DNA from: Anaerolineae bacterium
GTDB taxonomy: Bacteria; Chloroflexota; Anaerolineae; Anaerolineales; UBA11858
Direction of reading: 5' to 3'
Assembly (NCBI GenBank): GCA_003694235.1
Contig: RFKO01000059.1
Coordinates: forward strand, 1 to 5,612
DNA: 5,612 nucleotides
Position 1 is the first letter of the stretch. Each line of letters begins with the position of its first letter. The translations under genes and the position numbers were made by a program. Below the pieces are notes generated by a model that searched no databases, had not been told where the DNA came from, and worked only from the letters and a program-made list of their open reading frames with translations. This document shows positions 1 through 5,612 of this stretch, one piece after another.

Positions 1-701
1 AGGCCTCTTATCTGACGTTGCCCCGGCAGTTGCAGGCGCTTGGCTGGGAAAGCGTGGACGGGATTCTCCTCGACCTGGGTGTCTCCTCCATGCAGCTGGG
101 TGATCCCCGGCGGGGGTTTTCCTTTCGTGAGGACGGGCCGCTGGACATGCGCTTTGACCCCTCCGCCGATGTCACCGCCGCCGAGCTGGTGAACACCCTG
201 CCGGAGGAGGAGCTTGCCGATTTGATCTATCGCTACGGCGAGGAGCGTCGCTCTCGCAGGATCGCCAGAGCGATCGTGGCTTCCCGTCCGATTGAAAGCA
301 CTCGCCATCTGGCCGAGATCATCCGGCGGGCCGTGGGCAGCGGCCGGGAGCGCATTCACCCGGCCACGCGCACCTTTCAGGCTTTGCGAATCGCCGTCAA
401 CCGCGAGCTGGAGGCTGTAGAACAGGTGTTACCCCTGGCTGTCGAGGCGCTGGCTCCTGGCGGACGGCTGGCGGTGATCAGCTTTCACTCGCTGGAAGAC
501 CGGCTGGTGAAACAGTACTTTCGTCAGGAGAGCCGGGACTGCCTTTGCCCGCCCGAACAGGTGGTGTGCACCTGTGATCATCTTGCCAGCCTGACCCTGG
601 TCTCGCGTGGTGCGATTCGGCCGGACGAGGAAGAAGTTTCCGCCAATCCGAGGGCGCGTTCTGCCCGTCTGCGGGTGGCAGAAAAGCGCCAGATGGCATA
701 A
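1..701 (+). CDS. rsmH: 16S rRNA (cytosine(1402)-N4)-methyltransferase RsmH, 5'-truncated by window edge
   Basis: RsmH (MraW) transfers a methyl group from S-adenosylmethionine to N4 of C1402 in 16S rRNA, tuning the ribosomal P site; it acts in the cytoplasm. The reading frame is open from the window edge (first full codon at 3) to TAA at 699-701, giving 232 visible residues against about 310 in the family. The N-terminal 80 or so residues, with the glycine-rich SAM loop, therefore lie upstream. Visible family signatures, in order, are DGILLDLGVSS (57-89), the RGFSF...GPLDMR segment, HPATRTFQALRIAVN (357-401), SFHSLEDRLVK (480-512) and the C-terminal NPRARSARLRVAEK. A CxC-x6-CxC cysteine cluster (codons 540-575) precedes the C-terminal block, as in many RsmH proteins. 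The TTG at 18 opens a long frame but is internal, because homology continues upstream of it. The gene heads the dcw cluster here; mraZ would be expected upstream. Confidence 0.96.
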   Translation, partial: ASYLTLPRQLQALGWESVDGILLDLGVSSMQLGDPRRGFSFREDGPLDMRFDPSADVTAAELVNTLPEEELADLIYRYGEERRSRRIARAIVASRPIESTRHLAEIIRRAVGSGRERIHPATRTFQALRIAVNRELEAVEQVLPLAVEALAPGGRLAVISFHSLEDRLVKQYFRQESRDCLCPPEQVVCTCDHLASLTLVSRGAIRPDEEEVSANPRARSARLRVAEKRQMA

Positions 702-712
702 CTCTTGCAAGC

Positions 713-733
713 CCTGGGGTATGGAAACCCAGG
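713..733 (+). repeat. Short inverted repeat in the rsmH/ftsL gap
   Basis: CCTGGG at 713-718 can pair with CCCAGG at 728-733, leaving a 9-nt loop (719-727). The loop contains the ATG at 721, a candidate start of the next gene. No T-run follows, so it does not look like an intrinsic terminator. It could be chance in GC-rich sequence, or it could mask the upstream ATG in the mRNA and leave the AAGGA at 736-740 free. It was found by eye and no folding energy was computed. Confidence 0.25.
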
Positions 734-735
734 CG

Positions 736-740
736 AAGGA
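736..740 (+). promoter_or_regulatory. Probable Shine-Dalgarno for the FtsL-like gene
   Basis: AAGGA lies 4 nt before the ATG at 745. The spacing is slightly short, but it is the only purine-rich match to the anti-SD near the candidate starts. The ATG at 721 is preceded by GGGGT placed directly against it, which is not a usable ribosome-binding site. This favours 745 as the start. Confidence 0.45.
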
Positions 741-744
741 AACC

Positions 745-1221
745 ATGCAACGGACGATGCAGTACACCCAGGCCTATGTTCAGGCTCCGTGGCGGCGACA
801 GCTGCGGAGTATTGGTGTGCTGCTGACGGTGGTGCTGGTGCTGGTGCTGCTGAGCAGTTTGTTCGTCAGTGTGAACGCCCGCGCGGCTACCCTGGGGCGG
901 CAGATTCAACGCTCGCGCCAGCAAATCGAGGCGCTGGAGTTCGAAATTGCCCAGTTGCGCTCAGAACTGGCTTTCCAGACCTCGGCGACCAACATGCGGC
1001 AGCGCGCTGAGGCGCTGGGCTTCCGGCCGGTTACATCCGATGAGTTGGTGTACGTGCTTGTGCCAGGATATCCGGGCAGGCAGGCGGTCGTCCTGGCTCC
1101 ACCTGCCAAAACGGTGGTCATCTCTCGTCCGGTCATCTCGCCGGCCTTCACGCAATCGTGGCTGGACTGGCTGCTGGCGCAGATGGAAGCTCCTGTGCTG
1201 CCGCTGGCGGAACTGCCATGA
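745..1221 (+). CDS. ftsL: FtsL-like bitopic cell-division protein with coiled coil and long C-terminal tail
   Basis: This is a small membrane protein of 158 aa from ATG 745; ATG 721 would add 8 residues. It has a short basic cytoplasmic N-terminus (WRRQLR near 16-21), one hydrophobic segment at about 23-43 (GVLLTVVLVLVLLSSLFVSV), and then a heptad-like coiled coil at about 47-78 rich in Gln, Glu, Arg and Leu. The phrase MRQRAEALGFRPV follows, the usual end of FtsL/DivIC-type domains. Topology, size and the slot between rsmH and the PBP gene identify it as the FtsL equivalent. FtsL proteins diverge strongly, so the name rests on position and architecture more than on sequence. In known divisomes FtsL partners FtsB/DivIC and activates the FtsWI synthase. 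Residues from about 104 to 158 form an extra tail, Pro-rich and then an aromatic amphipathic segment (SWLDWLLAQM). I chose the start on the AAGGA at 736-740. The TGA overlaps the next gene's ATG as ATGA. A GTG at 607 is in frame but would overlap rsmH by 95 nt, so I rejected it. Confidence 0.72.
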   Translation: MQRTMQYTQAYVQAPWRRQLRSIGVLLTVVLVLVLLSSLFVSVNARAATLGRQIQRSRQQIEALEFEIAQLRSELAFQTSATNMRQRAEALGFRPVTSDELVYVLVPGYPGRQAVVLAPPAKTVVISRPVISPAFTQSWLDWLLAQMEAPVLPLAELP

Positions 1222-2975
1222 ACGTACGCACTGCTTTGCGTTTCGTCATCACCGGCGCGCTTTTCTTATTGGGAGGCGTGGTTATCATCGCGCGCCTGGT
1301 CAGTCTGCAGGTTGGCGGGCCAGGTGAGCAGATCCGTGAAATTGAGCCGCTGGATGGGGTGGAAGTTGCCTACTTGCAGCCCGCTCGTGGCAATATCTAC
1401 GATCGGGATGGTTACCTGCTGGCCGGCAACCAGCTGATTTACGAGGTCTCGCTGGAGTTGAACGCGGTGCAGAACCCCATCAGCATTGCGCTGGCCGTCA
1501 GCAATGTGTTGGGGATGGATTACAGCGAGGTGCTGCGGCTGGCCAGCCAGGACCCCGAGACGGTGGAGAACACCCATATCTTGCTGGATTATTTTGTACC
1601 CTACGAGCAGGCGAGCCGTCTCATCCAGCTAAAGGAAAAGACGGACGCGGCTGTCGATCCAGGCTCCACCCCCGATGGCAAGAAACACAGTCTGCGCGGG
1701 CTGGTGATCTCCCCTCGCTATGATCGCAGTTATCCCGAAGGCTCGCTGGCTTCCAATGTGCTGGGTATTGTGCTCAAGGATGGGAGCAGCGTGCAGGGTG
1801 TGGAGGAAAAATTGCAGATGTTGCTCTCCGGGCAGGAGCGGCAGACGCGTGTTTCGGCCAATCCCTACCAGGCGTTGAACCTGCCGGATACGCTGCACGG
1901 CGCCGATTTGGTGCTCACGATTGACCGTGAGATTCAGGCTGCCCTGGAAGAGGTGCTGGATGAGCACATGGGCATCACCGGCGCCAAGCAGGGTTTGATT
2001 GTGGTGATGGATCCGCGCAGCGGCGAAATTTTGGGGATGGCCAACGCGCCGCGCATGGATTTGAGCGGCGATTGGGATGTTGAAGTGCAGAAGTTTTCGG
2101 ATGACCGCTCCTTCAATATGGCGCTGGACAGTTACGAGCCCGGCTCGGTGTTCAAGATCATCACCATGGCCGCAGCGCTGGATACCGGTGTGGTCTCTCC
2201 CGATACGCCTTTTACCGATACCGGTAGTCTGGAGGTGGATGGCTGGACAATTCGTAACTGGGATGGCGGCGCCTGGGGGCCGCAGACCATGACCACCTGC
2301 ATGGAGCACTCGTTGAACGTTTGTCTGGCCTGGGTAGCCACCGAGAAGCTGGGGCAGAGCCGCTTTTATCAGTATGTGCGCGCCTTCCAGTTCGGCACAC
2401 CCACCGGCATCGAGCTGGCCAATGAATCTTCGGGTTATGTGCGCTTCGATAACCACCCGGACTGGCATCCGATTGACCTGGCGACGAATTCTTACGGGCA
2501 GGGCATTATGGTCACCCCCCTGCAAATGCTGCGGGCGGTCTCGGCGTTGCCCAATCAGGGGCGCATGATCACGCCGCACATTCTCAAAGCAGTGGTCAGC
2601 CGCTCGCAGCAATACGAAGTCACACCGCAGTATGCCGGGCAGCCAATCTCGGCGGAGACCGCGGCCACGCTGACCGAAATGCTGGCCACAATTGTGGAGA
2701 GCGAGTCGTACACCGAGATGTATCCCGGCTATCGCGTGGCCGGTAAAACTGGCACCGGCACGATTTACGGTACCTCTCTGACCAACGCCAGTTTTATCGG
2801 GTGGGGGCCGGTGAGCGACCCTCGGTTTATGGTGTATGTCTGGCTGCATAAGCCGACCACTTCGCCCTGGGCTTCGTTGATGGCCGCGCCGGTGTTCGTG
2901 GATGTGGTTGAACGGCTGGTGGTTTTGATGGATATCCCCCCCGATGATGTGCGCATTCAACTGGGAGCGCAGTGA
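1218..2975 (+). CDS. ftsI: Class B penicillin-binding protein, FtsI-type peptidoglycan D,D-transpeptidase
   Basis: This enzyme cross-links septal peptidoglycan by acylating D-Ala-D-Ala pentapeptide stems; it is membrane-anchored with its catalytic domain outside. The protein is 585 aa, normal for the family. One N-terminal transmembrane anchor lies at about 9-30. The PBP dimerisation/pedestal domain begins with RGNIYDRDG (57-65) and includes PRYDRSYPEGSLASNVLG (166-183). The transpeptidase domain runs from about 258 and carries all three active-site motifs: SVFK (S310 nucleophile, K313), SLN (S365, N367) and KTGT (510-513). NSYGQGIMVTPLQML (424-438) is also typical. There are no C-terminal PASTA repeats. 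The ATG at 1218 overlaps the preceding TGA (ATGA), and a weak GGCGGA lies 6 nt upstream. An in-frame GTG at 1158 would add 20 non-hydrophobic residues inside the previous gene, so I rejected it. The only two cysteines, C361 and C369, flank the SLN motif. Membership in class B PBP is certain; the division-specific role is inferred from the dcw location. Confidence 0.95.
   Translation: MNVRTALRFVITGALFLLGGVVIIARLVSLQVGGPGEQIREIEPLDGVEVAYLQPARGNIYDRDGYLLAGNQLIYEVSLELNAVQNPISIALAVSNVLGMDYSEVLRLASQDPETVENTHILLDYFVPYEQASRLIQLKEKTDAAVDPGSTPDGKKHSLRGLVISPRYDRSYPEGSLASNVLGIVLKDGSSVQGVEEKLQMLLSGQERQTRVSANPYQALNLPDTLHGADLVLTIDREIQAALEEVLDEHMGITGAKQGLIVVMDPRSGEILGMANAPRMDLSGDWDVEVQKFSDDRSFNMALDSYEPGSVFKIITMAAALDTGVVSPDTPFTDTGSLEVDGWTIRNWDGGAWGPQTMTTCMEHSLNVCLAWVATEKLGQSRFYQYVRAFQFGTPTGIELANESSGYVRFDNHPDWHPIDLATNSYGQGIMVTPLQMLRAVSALPNQGRMITPHILKAVVSRSQQYEVTPQYAGQPISAETAATLTEMLATIVESESYTEMYPGYRVAGKTGTGTIYGTSLTNASFIGWGPVSDPRFMVYVWLHKPTTSPWASLMAAPVFVDVVERLVVLMDIPPDDVRIQLGAQ
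2963..2967 (+). promoter_or_regulatory. Shine-Dalgarno for murF
   Basis: GGGAG sits inside the last codons of ftsI, 4 nt before the GTG at 2972 and 10 nt before the ATG at 2978. It does not clearly decide between them. I prefer ATG, but GTG would overlap the ftsI TGA in a GTGA coupling arrangement and add only two residues. Confidence 0.4.
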
Positions 2976-2977
2976 CG

Positions 2978-4399
2978 ATGCTAACTCTGGCTGATTTGGT
3001 AGAAGCGTTGACGGGGAAGCGCCCCGCCTGGGCCACGCAAGTGGTGACCGATGCGGTGGTGGATTCCCGTCAGGCGATTCCCGGTGCCTTATTCGTGGCC
3101 ATGCCCGGTGAGAAGGTGGACGGCCATGATTTCGTGGAGGATGCCTTCGCCCGCGGGGCGTGCTTCGCCCTTGTGGAGCGCGATATCCCCGCGGAGATAC
3201 CTGTGCTCGACCTGCGCCCCGGCGCGGGGACGAATCTGGATGCTGAAGTTCCCATCCCTTGCGCGCTGCGGGTGGAGAACACATTGCAGGCCTTGCAGCA
3301 GGCGGCGCGGCACTGGCGGCGGCAGATGGATGTCCGCGTCGTCGGCATCACCGGCAGCGTGGGCAAAACCACCACCAAGGAATTGACCGCCTCGGTGTTG
3401 GGACAGCGTTACAGCACTTTGAAAAACCCCGGCAATCTGAACAACGAGATCGGTTTGCCGCTCACCCTTTTGCGCCTCAGCCCGGGGCATCACCGCGCTG
3501 TGTTGGAGATGGGTTTTTACGTCCCCGGCGAGATTGCCTTCCTGTGCGACCTGGCGCTGCCCAGTGTGGGCGTGATTACCAACATCGGTACGGTGCACGC
3601 CGAGCGCGCCGGTTCGGTGGAGGCGATCGCCCAGGGAAAGGCGGAGCTGGTAGAAGCCCTGCCGCCCGCTCCTGATGGGGTGGCCGTGCTGAATTATGAC
3701 GATCCACTGGTGCGGGCCATGGCCGAGAAGACCCGGGCGCGCGTTTTCTTCTATGGCCTCGATCCGCGCGCACATTTGTGGGCAGACCAGGTGGAAGGTC
3801 TGGGATTGGATGGTATTCGCTTTCGCCTGCACTATCGTAACGAGACGCTGTATCTACGCGTCCCGCTGATCGGCCGTCACTCGGTGCATACGGCCTTGCG
3901 CGCCGCTGCCGTCGGGCTGGTGGAGGGTCTCAGCTGGCAGGAGATCGTCAGCGGGCTGCGCGCCGGGCATACCCAGTTGCGTCTGGTGGTGGTGCGCGCC
4001 GAGAGCGGGGCCTTGCTGCTGGATGATACCTACAACGCCTCGCCGCAATCCACGCTGGCGGCGTTGAATCTGCTGGCAGAAATCGAGGGACGCCGGATCG
4101 CGGTGCTGGGCGACATGCTGGAGCTTGGCCCGTATGAACATGAGGGCCACTGGAAGGTCGGGCTGCGCGCCGCGGAGGTGGCCGATGTGCTGGTCACCGT
4201 GGGGCCGCGCAGCCGGACGATCGCGCAGGCGGCGCGTTCGGCCGGTCTCCCGCCCGAACACATTCAGGAATGCGAGGACGGCGACCAGGCCGTGAATATC
4301 TTGCGCGCTCTCTTGCGTTCGGGCGATGTGGTGCTGGTCAAGGGGTCACACGGCATGCGCATGGATCGCATCGTCGCTCAGCTGGAGGCGTTGTCATGA
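2978..4399 (+). CDS. murF: UDP-N-acetylmuramoyl-tripeptide--D-alanyl-D-alanine ligase MurF
   Basis: MurF adds D-Ala-D-Ala to UDP-MurNAc-tripeptide at the cost of ATP, completing the cytoplasmic pentapeptide precursor. From ATG 2978 the protein is 473 aa, close to the family's usual 450-460. The N-terminal UDP-substrate domain (1 to about 115) includes DSRQAIPGALFVAMPGEKVDGHDF. The central ATPase domain has the P-loop GSVGKTTTKE (G126-E135, K130), KNPGNLNNEIGLP (149-161), LEMGF with E177, TNIGTVHAERAGS with H207, and a candidate carbamylated lysine at K221 in IAQGKAEL. The C-terminal domain has DDTYNASPQS (349-358), VLGDMLELG (376-384) and VKGSHGMRMD (454-463). The DDTYNASP and KGSHGMRMD motifs mark MurF, and no MurE DNPR motif is present. 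The linker reads GRHSVHTALRAA (299-310), where other Mur ligases usually have GRHNxxNALAA. The start could instead be GTG 2972. The gene follows ftsI directly with no murE between, and its TGA overlaps the mraY ATG. Confidence 0.95.
   Translation: MLTLADLVEALTGKRPAWATQVVTDAVVDSRQAIPGALFVAMPGEKVDGHDFVEDAFARGACFALVERDIPAEIPVLDLRPGAGTNLDAEVPIPCALRVENTLQALQQAARHWRRQMDVRVVGITGSVGKTTTKELTASVLGQRYSTLKNPGNLNNEIGLPLTLLRLSPGHHRAVLEMGFYVPGEIAFLCDLALPSVGVITNIGTVHAERAGSVEAIAQGKAELVEALPPAPDGVAVLNYDDPLVRAMAEKTRARVFFYGLDPRAHLWADQVEGLGLDGIRFRLHYRNETLYLRVPLIGRHSVHTALRAAAVGLVEGLSWQEIVSGLRAGHTQLRLVVVRAESGALLLDDTYNASPQSTLAALNLLAEIEGRRIAVLGDMLELGPYEHEGHWKVGLRAAEVADVLVTVGPRSRTIAQAARSAGLPPEHIQECEDGDQAVNILRALLRSGDVVLVKGSHGMRMDRIVAQLEALS
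4384..4388 (+). promoter_or_regulatory. Strong Shine-Dalgarno for mraY
   Basis: A perfect GGAGG lies within the last murF codons, 7 nt before the ATG at 4396. It is the clearest ribosome-binding site in the window. It fixes the mraY start and rules out the in-frame GTG and ATG codons further upstream inside murF. Confidence 0.8.
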
Positions 4400-5406
4400 C
4401 TCAGACTGCGGTTGCCCTGGCGCTGGCCGGCTTCAGTTTTATGCTCACCGTGATCTGGGGCACGCCTTTGCTGCGCATCTTGCGGCACTTCAAGGTGGGT
4501 GAAACCATCCGCCTGGAGGGTCCGGAGCGGCATTTCAGCAAACTGGGCACGCCGACGATGGGCGGGGTGATGATTGTGCTGCCGGTGATGTTGATCACCG
4601 TGCTGCTCAACGCGGCCTCGCTCGTCGGGCCGATGGAATTCCTGGGCAACTCGATTTTGCTGCCCCTGGGTGTGATGCTCTCCTACGCGCTGATCGGTGC
4701 GGTGGACGATTGGGAAGGGTTGCGCGGCCGTCGCCGCGGCGAGGGGATGCGCGCCCGCACCAAATTCATCCTGCAATTGCTGGTGGCGTTCGTGGCTTCG
4801 TTTGGGCTGTACCACTTTCTCGATGCGCCGCACCTTTACCTGCCGACTTTCCACATCGAGTTTCGAGTCGGGTTGTGGTACATCCCGCTGGCAATGTTCA
4901 TCATTGTGGGCACGTCCAACGCCGTCAACCTGACGGATGGGCTGGATGGGCTGGCCGGTCTGATCTCGGCGACCGCGTTTGCAGCCTACGGCGGCATCGC
5001 TGCGTTGCAGGGGCAGATTTATGTGGCGCGCTTTTGCTTTACCGTGGTGGGCGCGGTGTTTGGCTTTTTGTGGTTCAACGTGCACCCGGCCATGCTGTTC
5101 ATGGGCGATACCGGCTCGCTTAGTCTGGGTGCCACGCTGGCGGTGATCGCCTTGATGACCGGTCAGTGGGCGGTGCTGCCAATTATTGCCGTCATTCCGG
5201 TGAGCAACACGCTCAGCGTGATGATTCAGGTGAGCTATTACAAACTCACCCGCCGCCTGTATGGCGAGGGGAGGCGCGTGTTCCGCATGACGCCGCTGCA
5301 TCATCATTTCGAGCTCAGCGGTTGGAGCGAGACGCAGGTGGTGCAGCGCTTCTGGTTGATTACCCTGATGGCCGCGATGATCGGCGTGGCGCTGGCGGTG
5401 ACGTGA
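4396..5406 (+). CDS. mraY: Phospho-N-acetylmuramoyl-pentapeptide-transferase MraY
   Basis: MraY transfers phospho-MurNAc-pentapeptide from UDP to undecaprenyl phosphate in the inner membrane, giving lipid I, the first lipid-linked wall precursor. The protein is 336 aa, between the shorter Firmicutes and longer proteobacterial forms, and is strongly hydrophobic with about ten membrane segments. Family motifs are complete: K49 with GTPTMGG (51-57), the GAVDDW aspartate pair D104/D105, NAVNLTDGLDGLAG (175-188), FMGDTGSLSLG (235-245) with the catalytic-site aspartate D238, and the C-terminal PLHHHFELSGWSETQVVQRFW (300-320) with the HHH cluster at 302-304. The ATG at 4396 overlaps the murF TGA (ATGA) and has GGAGG 7 nt upstream. 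The frame stays open 42 codons further upstream, but those codons lie inside murF and encode no MraY sequence. The TGA at 5404-5406 overlaps the murD ATG. The substrate comes from MurF, encoded just upstream. Confidence 0.97.
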   Translation: MTQTAVALALAGFSFMLTVIWGTPLLRILRHFKVGETIRLEGPERHFSKLGTPTMGGVMIVLPVMLITVLLNAASLVGPMEFLGNSILLPLGVMLSYALIGAVDDWEGLRGRRRGEGMRARTKFILQLLVAFVASFGLYHFLDAPHLYLPTFHIEFRVGLWYIPLAMFIIVGTSNAVNLTDGLDGLAGLISATAFAAYGGIAALQGQIYVARFCFTVVGAVFGFLWFNVHPAMLFMGDTGSLSLGATLAVIALMTGQWAVLPIIAVIPVSNTLSVMIQVSYYKLTRRLYGEGRRVFRMTPLHHHFELSGWSETQVVQRFWLITLMAAMIGVALAVT

Positions 5407-5612
5407 TGACGAACTCGCAAGGGAAAACGGTTTTGGTCATCGGCGCGGCGCGGCAGGGATTGGCCCTCAGCCGCTTTCTGGCGGCGCGCGGCGCGCGCGT
5501 GGTGCTGAACGACCGTCGGCCGGCGGATGAACTCGCCGCCGCCCGTGCGACGCTGGGCGATGTGCCGGTGGAATGGGCGACCGGCGGACATCCGCTGGCG
5601 TTGCTGGATGGG
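5406..5612 (+). CDS. murD: UDP-N-acetylmuramoylalanine--D-glutamate ligase MurD, 3'-truncated by window edge
   Basis: MurD adds D-Glu to UDP-MurNAc-L-Ala using ATP in the cytoplasm. Only the first 69 residues are present and the frame runs open to the window end. The N-terminal Rossmann-like uridine-binding domain is visible: KTVLVIGAARQGLALSRFL (7-25), followed by AARGARVVLNDRRP (26-39), which matches the strand-loop-helix-strand-acid pattern at the start of MurD. The loop reads GAARQG (13-18), so the middle glycine of the usual GxGxxG-like motif is alanine. The ATG at 5406 overlaps the mraY TGA (TGATG). No clear Shine-Dalgarno precedes it, so translation probably relies on coupling to mraY; the GTG at 5403 is an alternative one codon upstream. 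Identity rests on this domain plus the position after mraY, the standard dcw slot for murD. The ATPase domain that would confirm it lies outside the window. Confidence 0.88.
   Translation, partial: MTNSQGKTVLVIGAARQGLALSRFLAARGARVVLNDRRPADELAAARATLGDVPVEWATGGHPLALLDG

Noticed and set aside
607..744. Earlier GTG start for the FtsL-like gene
   Set aside because: It would overlap the conserved 3' end of rsmH by 95 nt, and the added residues look like a frame-shifted reading of rsmH.
826..852. GGTGCTGGTGCTG-type short tandem repeat
   Set aside because: It encodes the Val/Leu-rich transmembrane segment of the FtsL-like protein, so codon repetition explains it.
1629..3284. 551-codon open frame on the minus strand across ftsI and murF
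   Set aside because: It lies antisense to two genes with complete catalytic motifs. Its product is rich in His, Arg, Gln and Pro with no recognisable domain, typical of a shadow frame in GC-rich DNA.
3089..3832. 247-codon open frame on the minus strand opposite murF
   Set aside because: It is antisense to the conserved MurF ATPase domain, with a biased composition and no recognisable motif.
4270..4395. 42-codon N-terminal extension of mraY
   Set aside because: The extension lies inside murF, encodes Arg/Gly-rich non-MraY sequence, and a perfect GGAGG precedes the internal ATG at 4396.
4936..4954. Direct repeat GATGGGCTG GATGGGCTG
   Set aside because: It encodes the conserved DGLDGL motif of MraY, so it is protein-driven.
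4378..5307. 309-codon open frame on the minus strand opposite mraY
   Set aside because: It is a shadow of mraY: low-complexity His/Arg/Gln-rich translation, no family motif, and wholly covered by a well-supported gene.
5440..5502. Runs of alternating GCGCGC in murD, possible structured or Z-forming DNA
   Set aside because: They encode Ala/Arg/Gly codons of the N-terminal MurD domain in a GC-rich genome, and there is no sign of a separate function.

Overview
This window is a compact, single-strand stretch of a division and cell-wall (dcw) gene cluster from a GC-rich bacterium. Six protein-coding genes read left to right: the 3' part of rsmH (16S rRNA methyltransferase), a small FtsL-like membrane protein, a class B penicillin-binding protein (ftsI type), murF, mraY, and the first 69 codons of murD. 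There are no RNA genes, mobile elements, CRISPR arrays, promoters or terminators that I can support. The only real gap between genes is about 43 bases, between rsmH and the FtsL-like gene. The other four junctions are stop/start overlaps (ATGA, GTGA or a 2-nt gap, ATGA, TGATG), so the genes are probably co-transcribed and translationally coupled. Coding density is near 100 percent and no stretch of 300 bases lacks a gene.

Functionally, MurF makes UDP-MurNAc-pentapeptide, MraY loads it onto undecaprenyl phosphate to form lipid I, and MurD acts two steps before MurF, adding D-Glu. The FtsI-type transpeptidase cross-links the finished strands at the septum, and the FtsL-like bitopic protein is its likely divisome partner. 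RsmH modifies the ribosomal P site and is the usual first enzyme gene of dcw clusters. murE, which usually lies between ftsI and murF, is absent: the ftsI stop codon overlaps or abuts the murF start.

The source is probably Chloroflexota, perhaps Anaerolineae. This is an inference from the wording of several protein motifs (for example HSLNVCLAWVA in the PBP, GRHSVHTALRAA in MurF and ARQGLALSRFL in MurD), as I remember them, and not from any search.

The region is ordinary core-genome sequence and I see no undescribed system. The points worth a second look are residue-level: two normally invariant Mur-ligase asparagines replaced by Ser and Thr in MurF, the only two cysteines of the PBP placed symmetrically around its SxN motif, an altered nucleotide-loop motif in MurD, the long C-terminal tail of the FtsL-like protein, and the missing murE.
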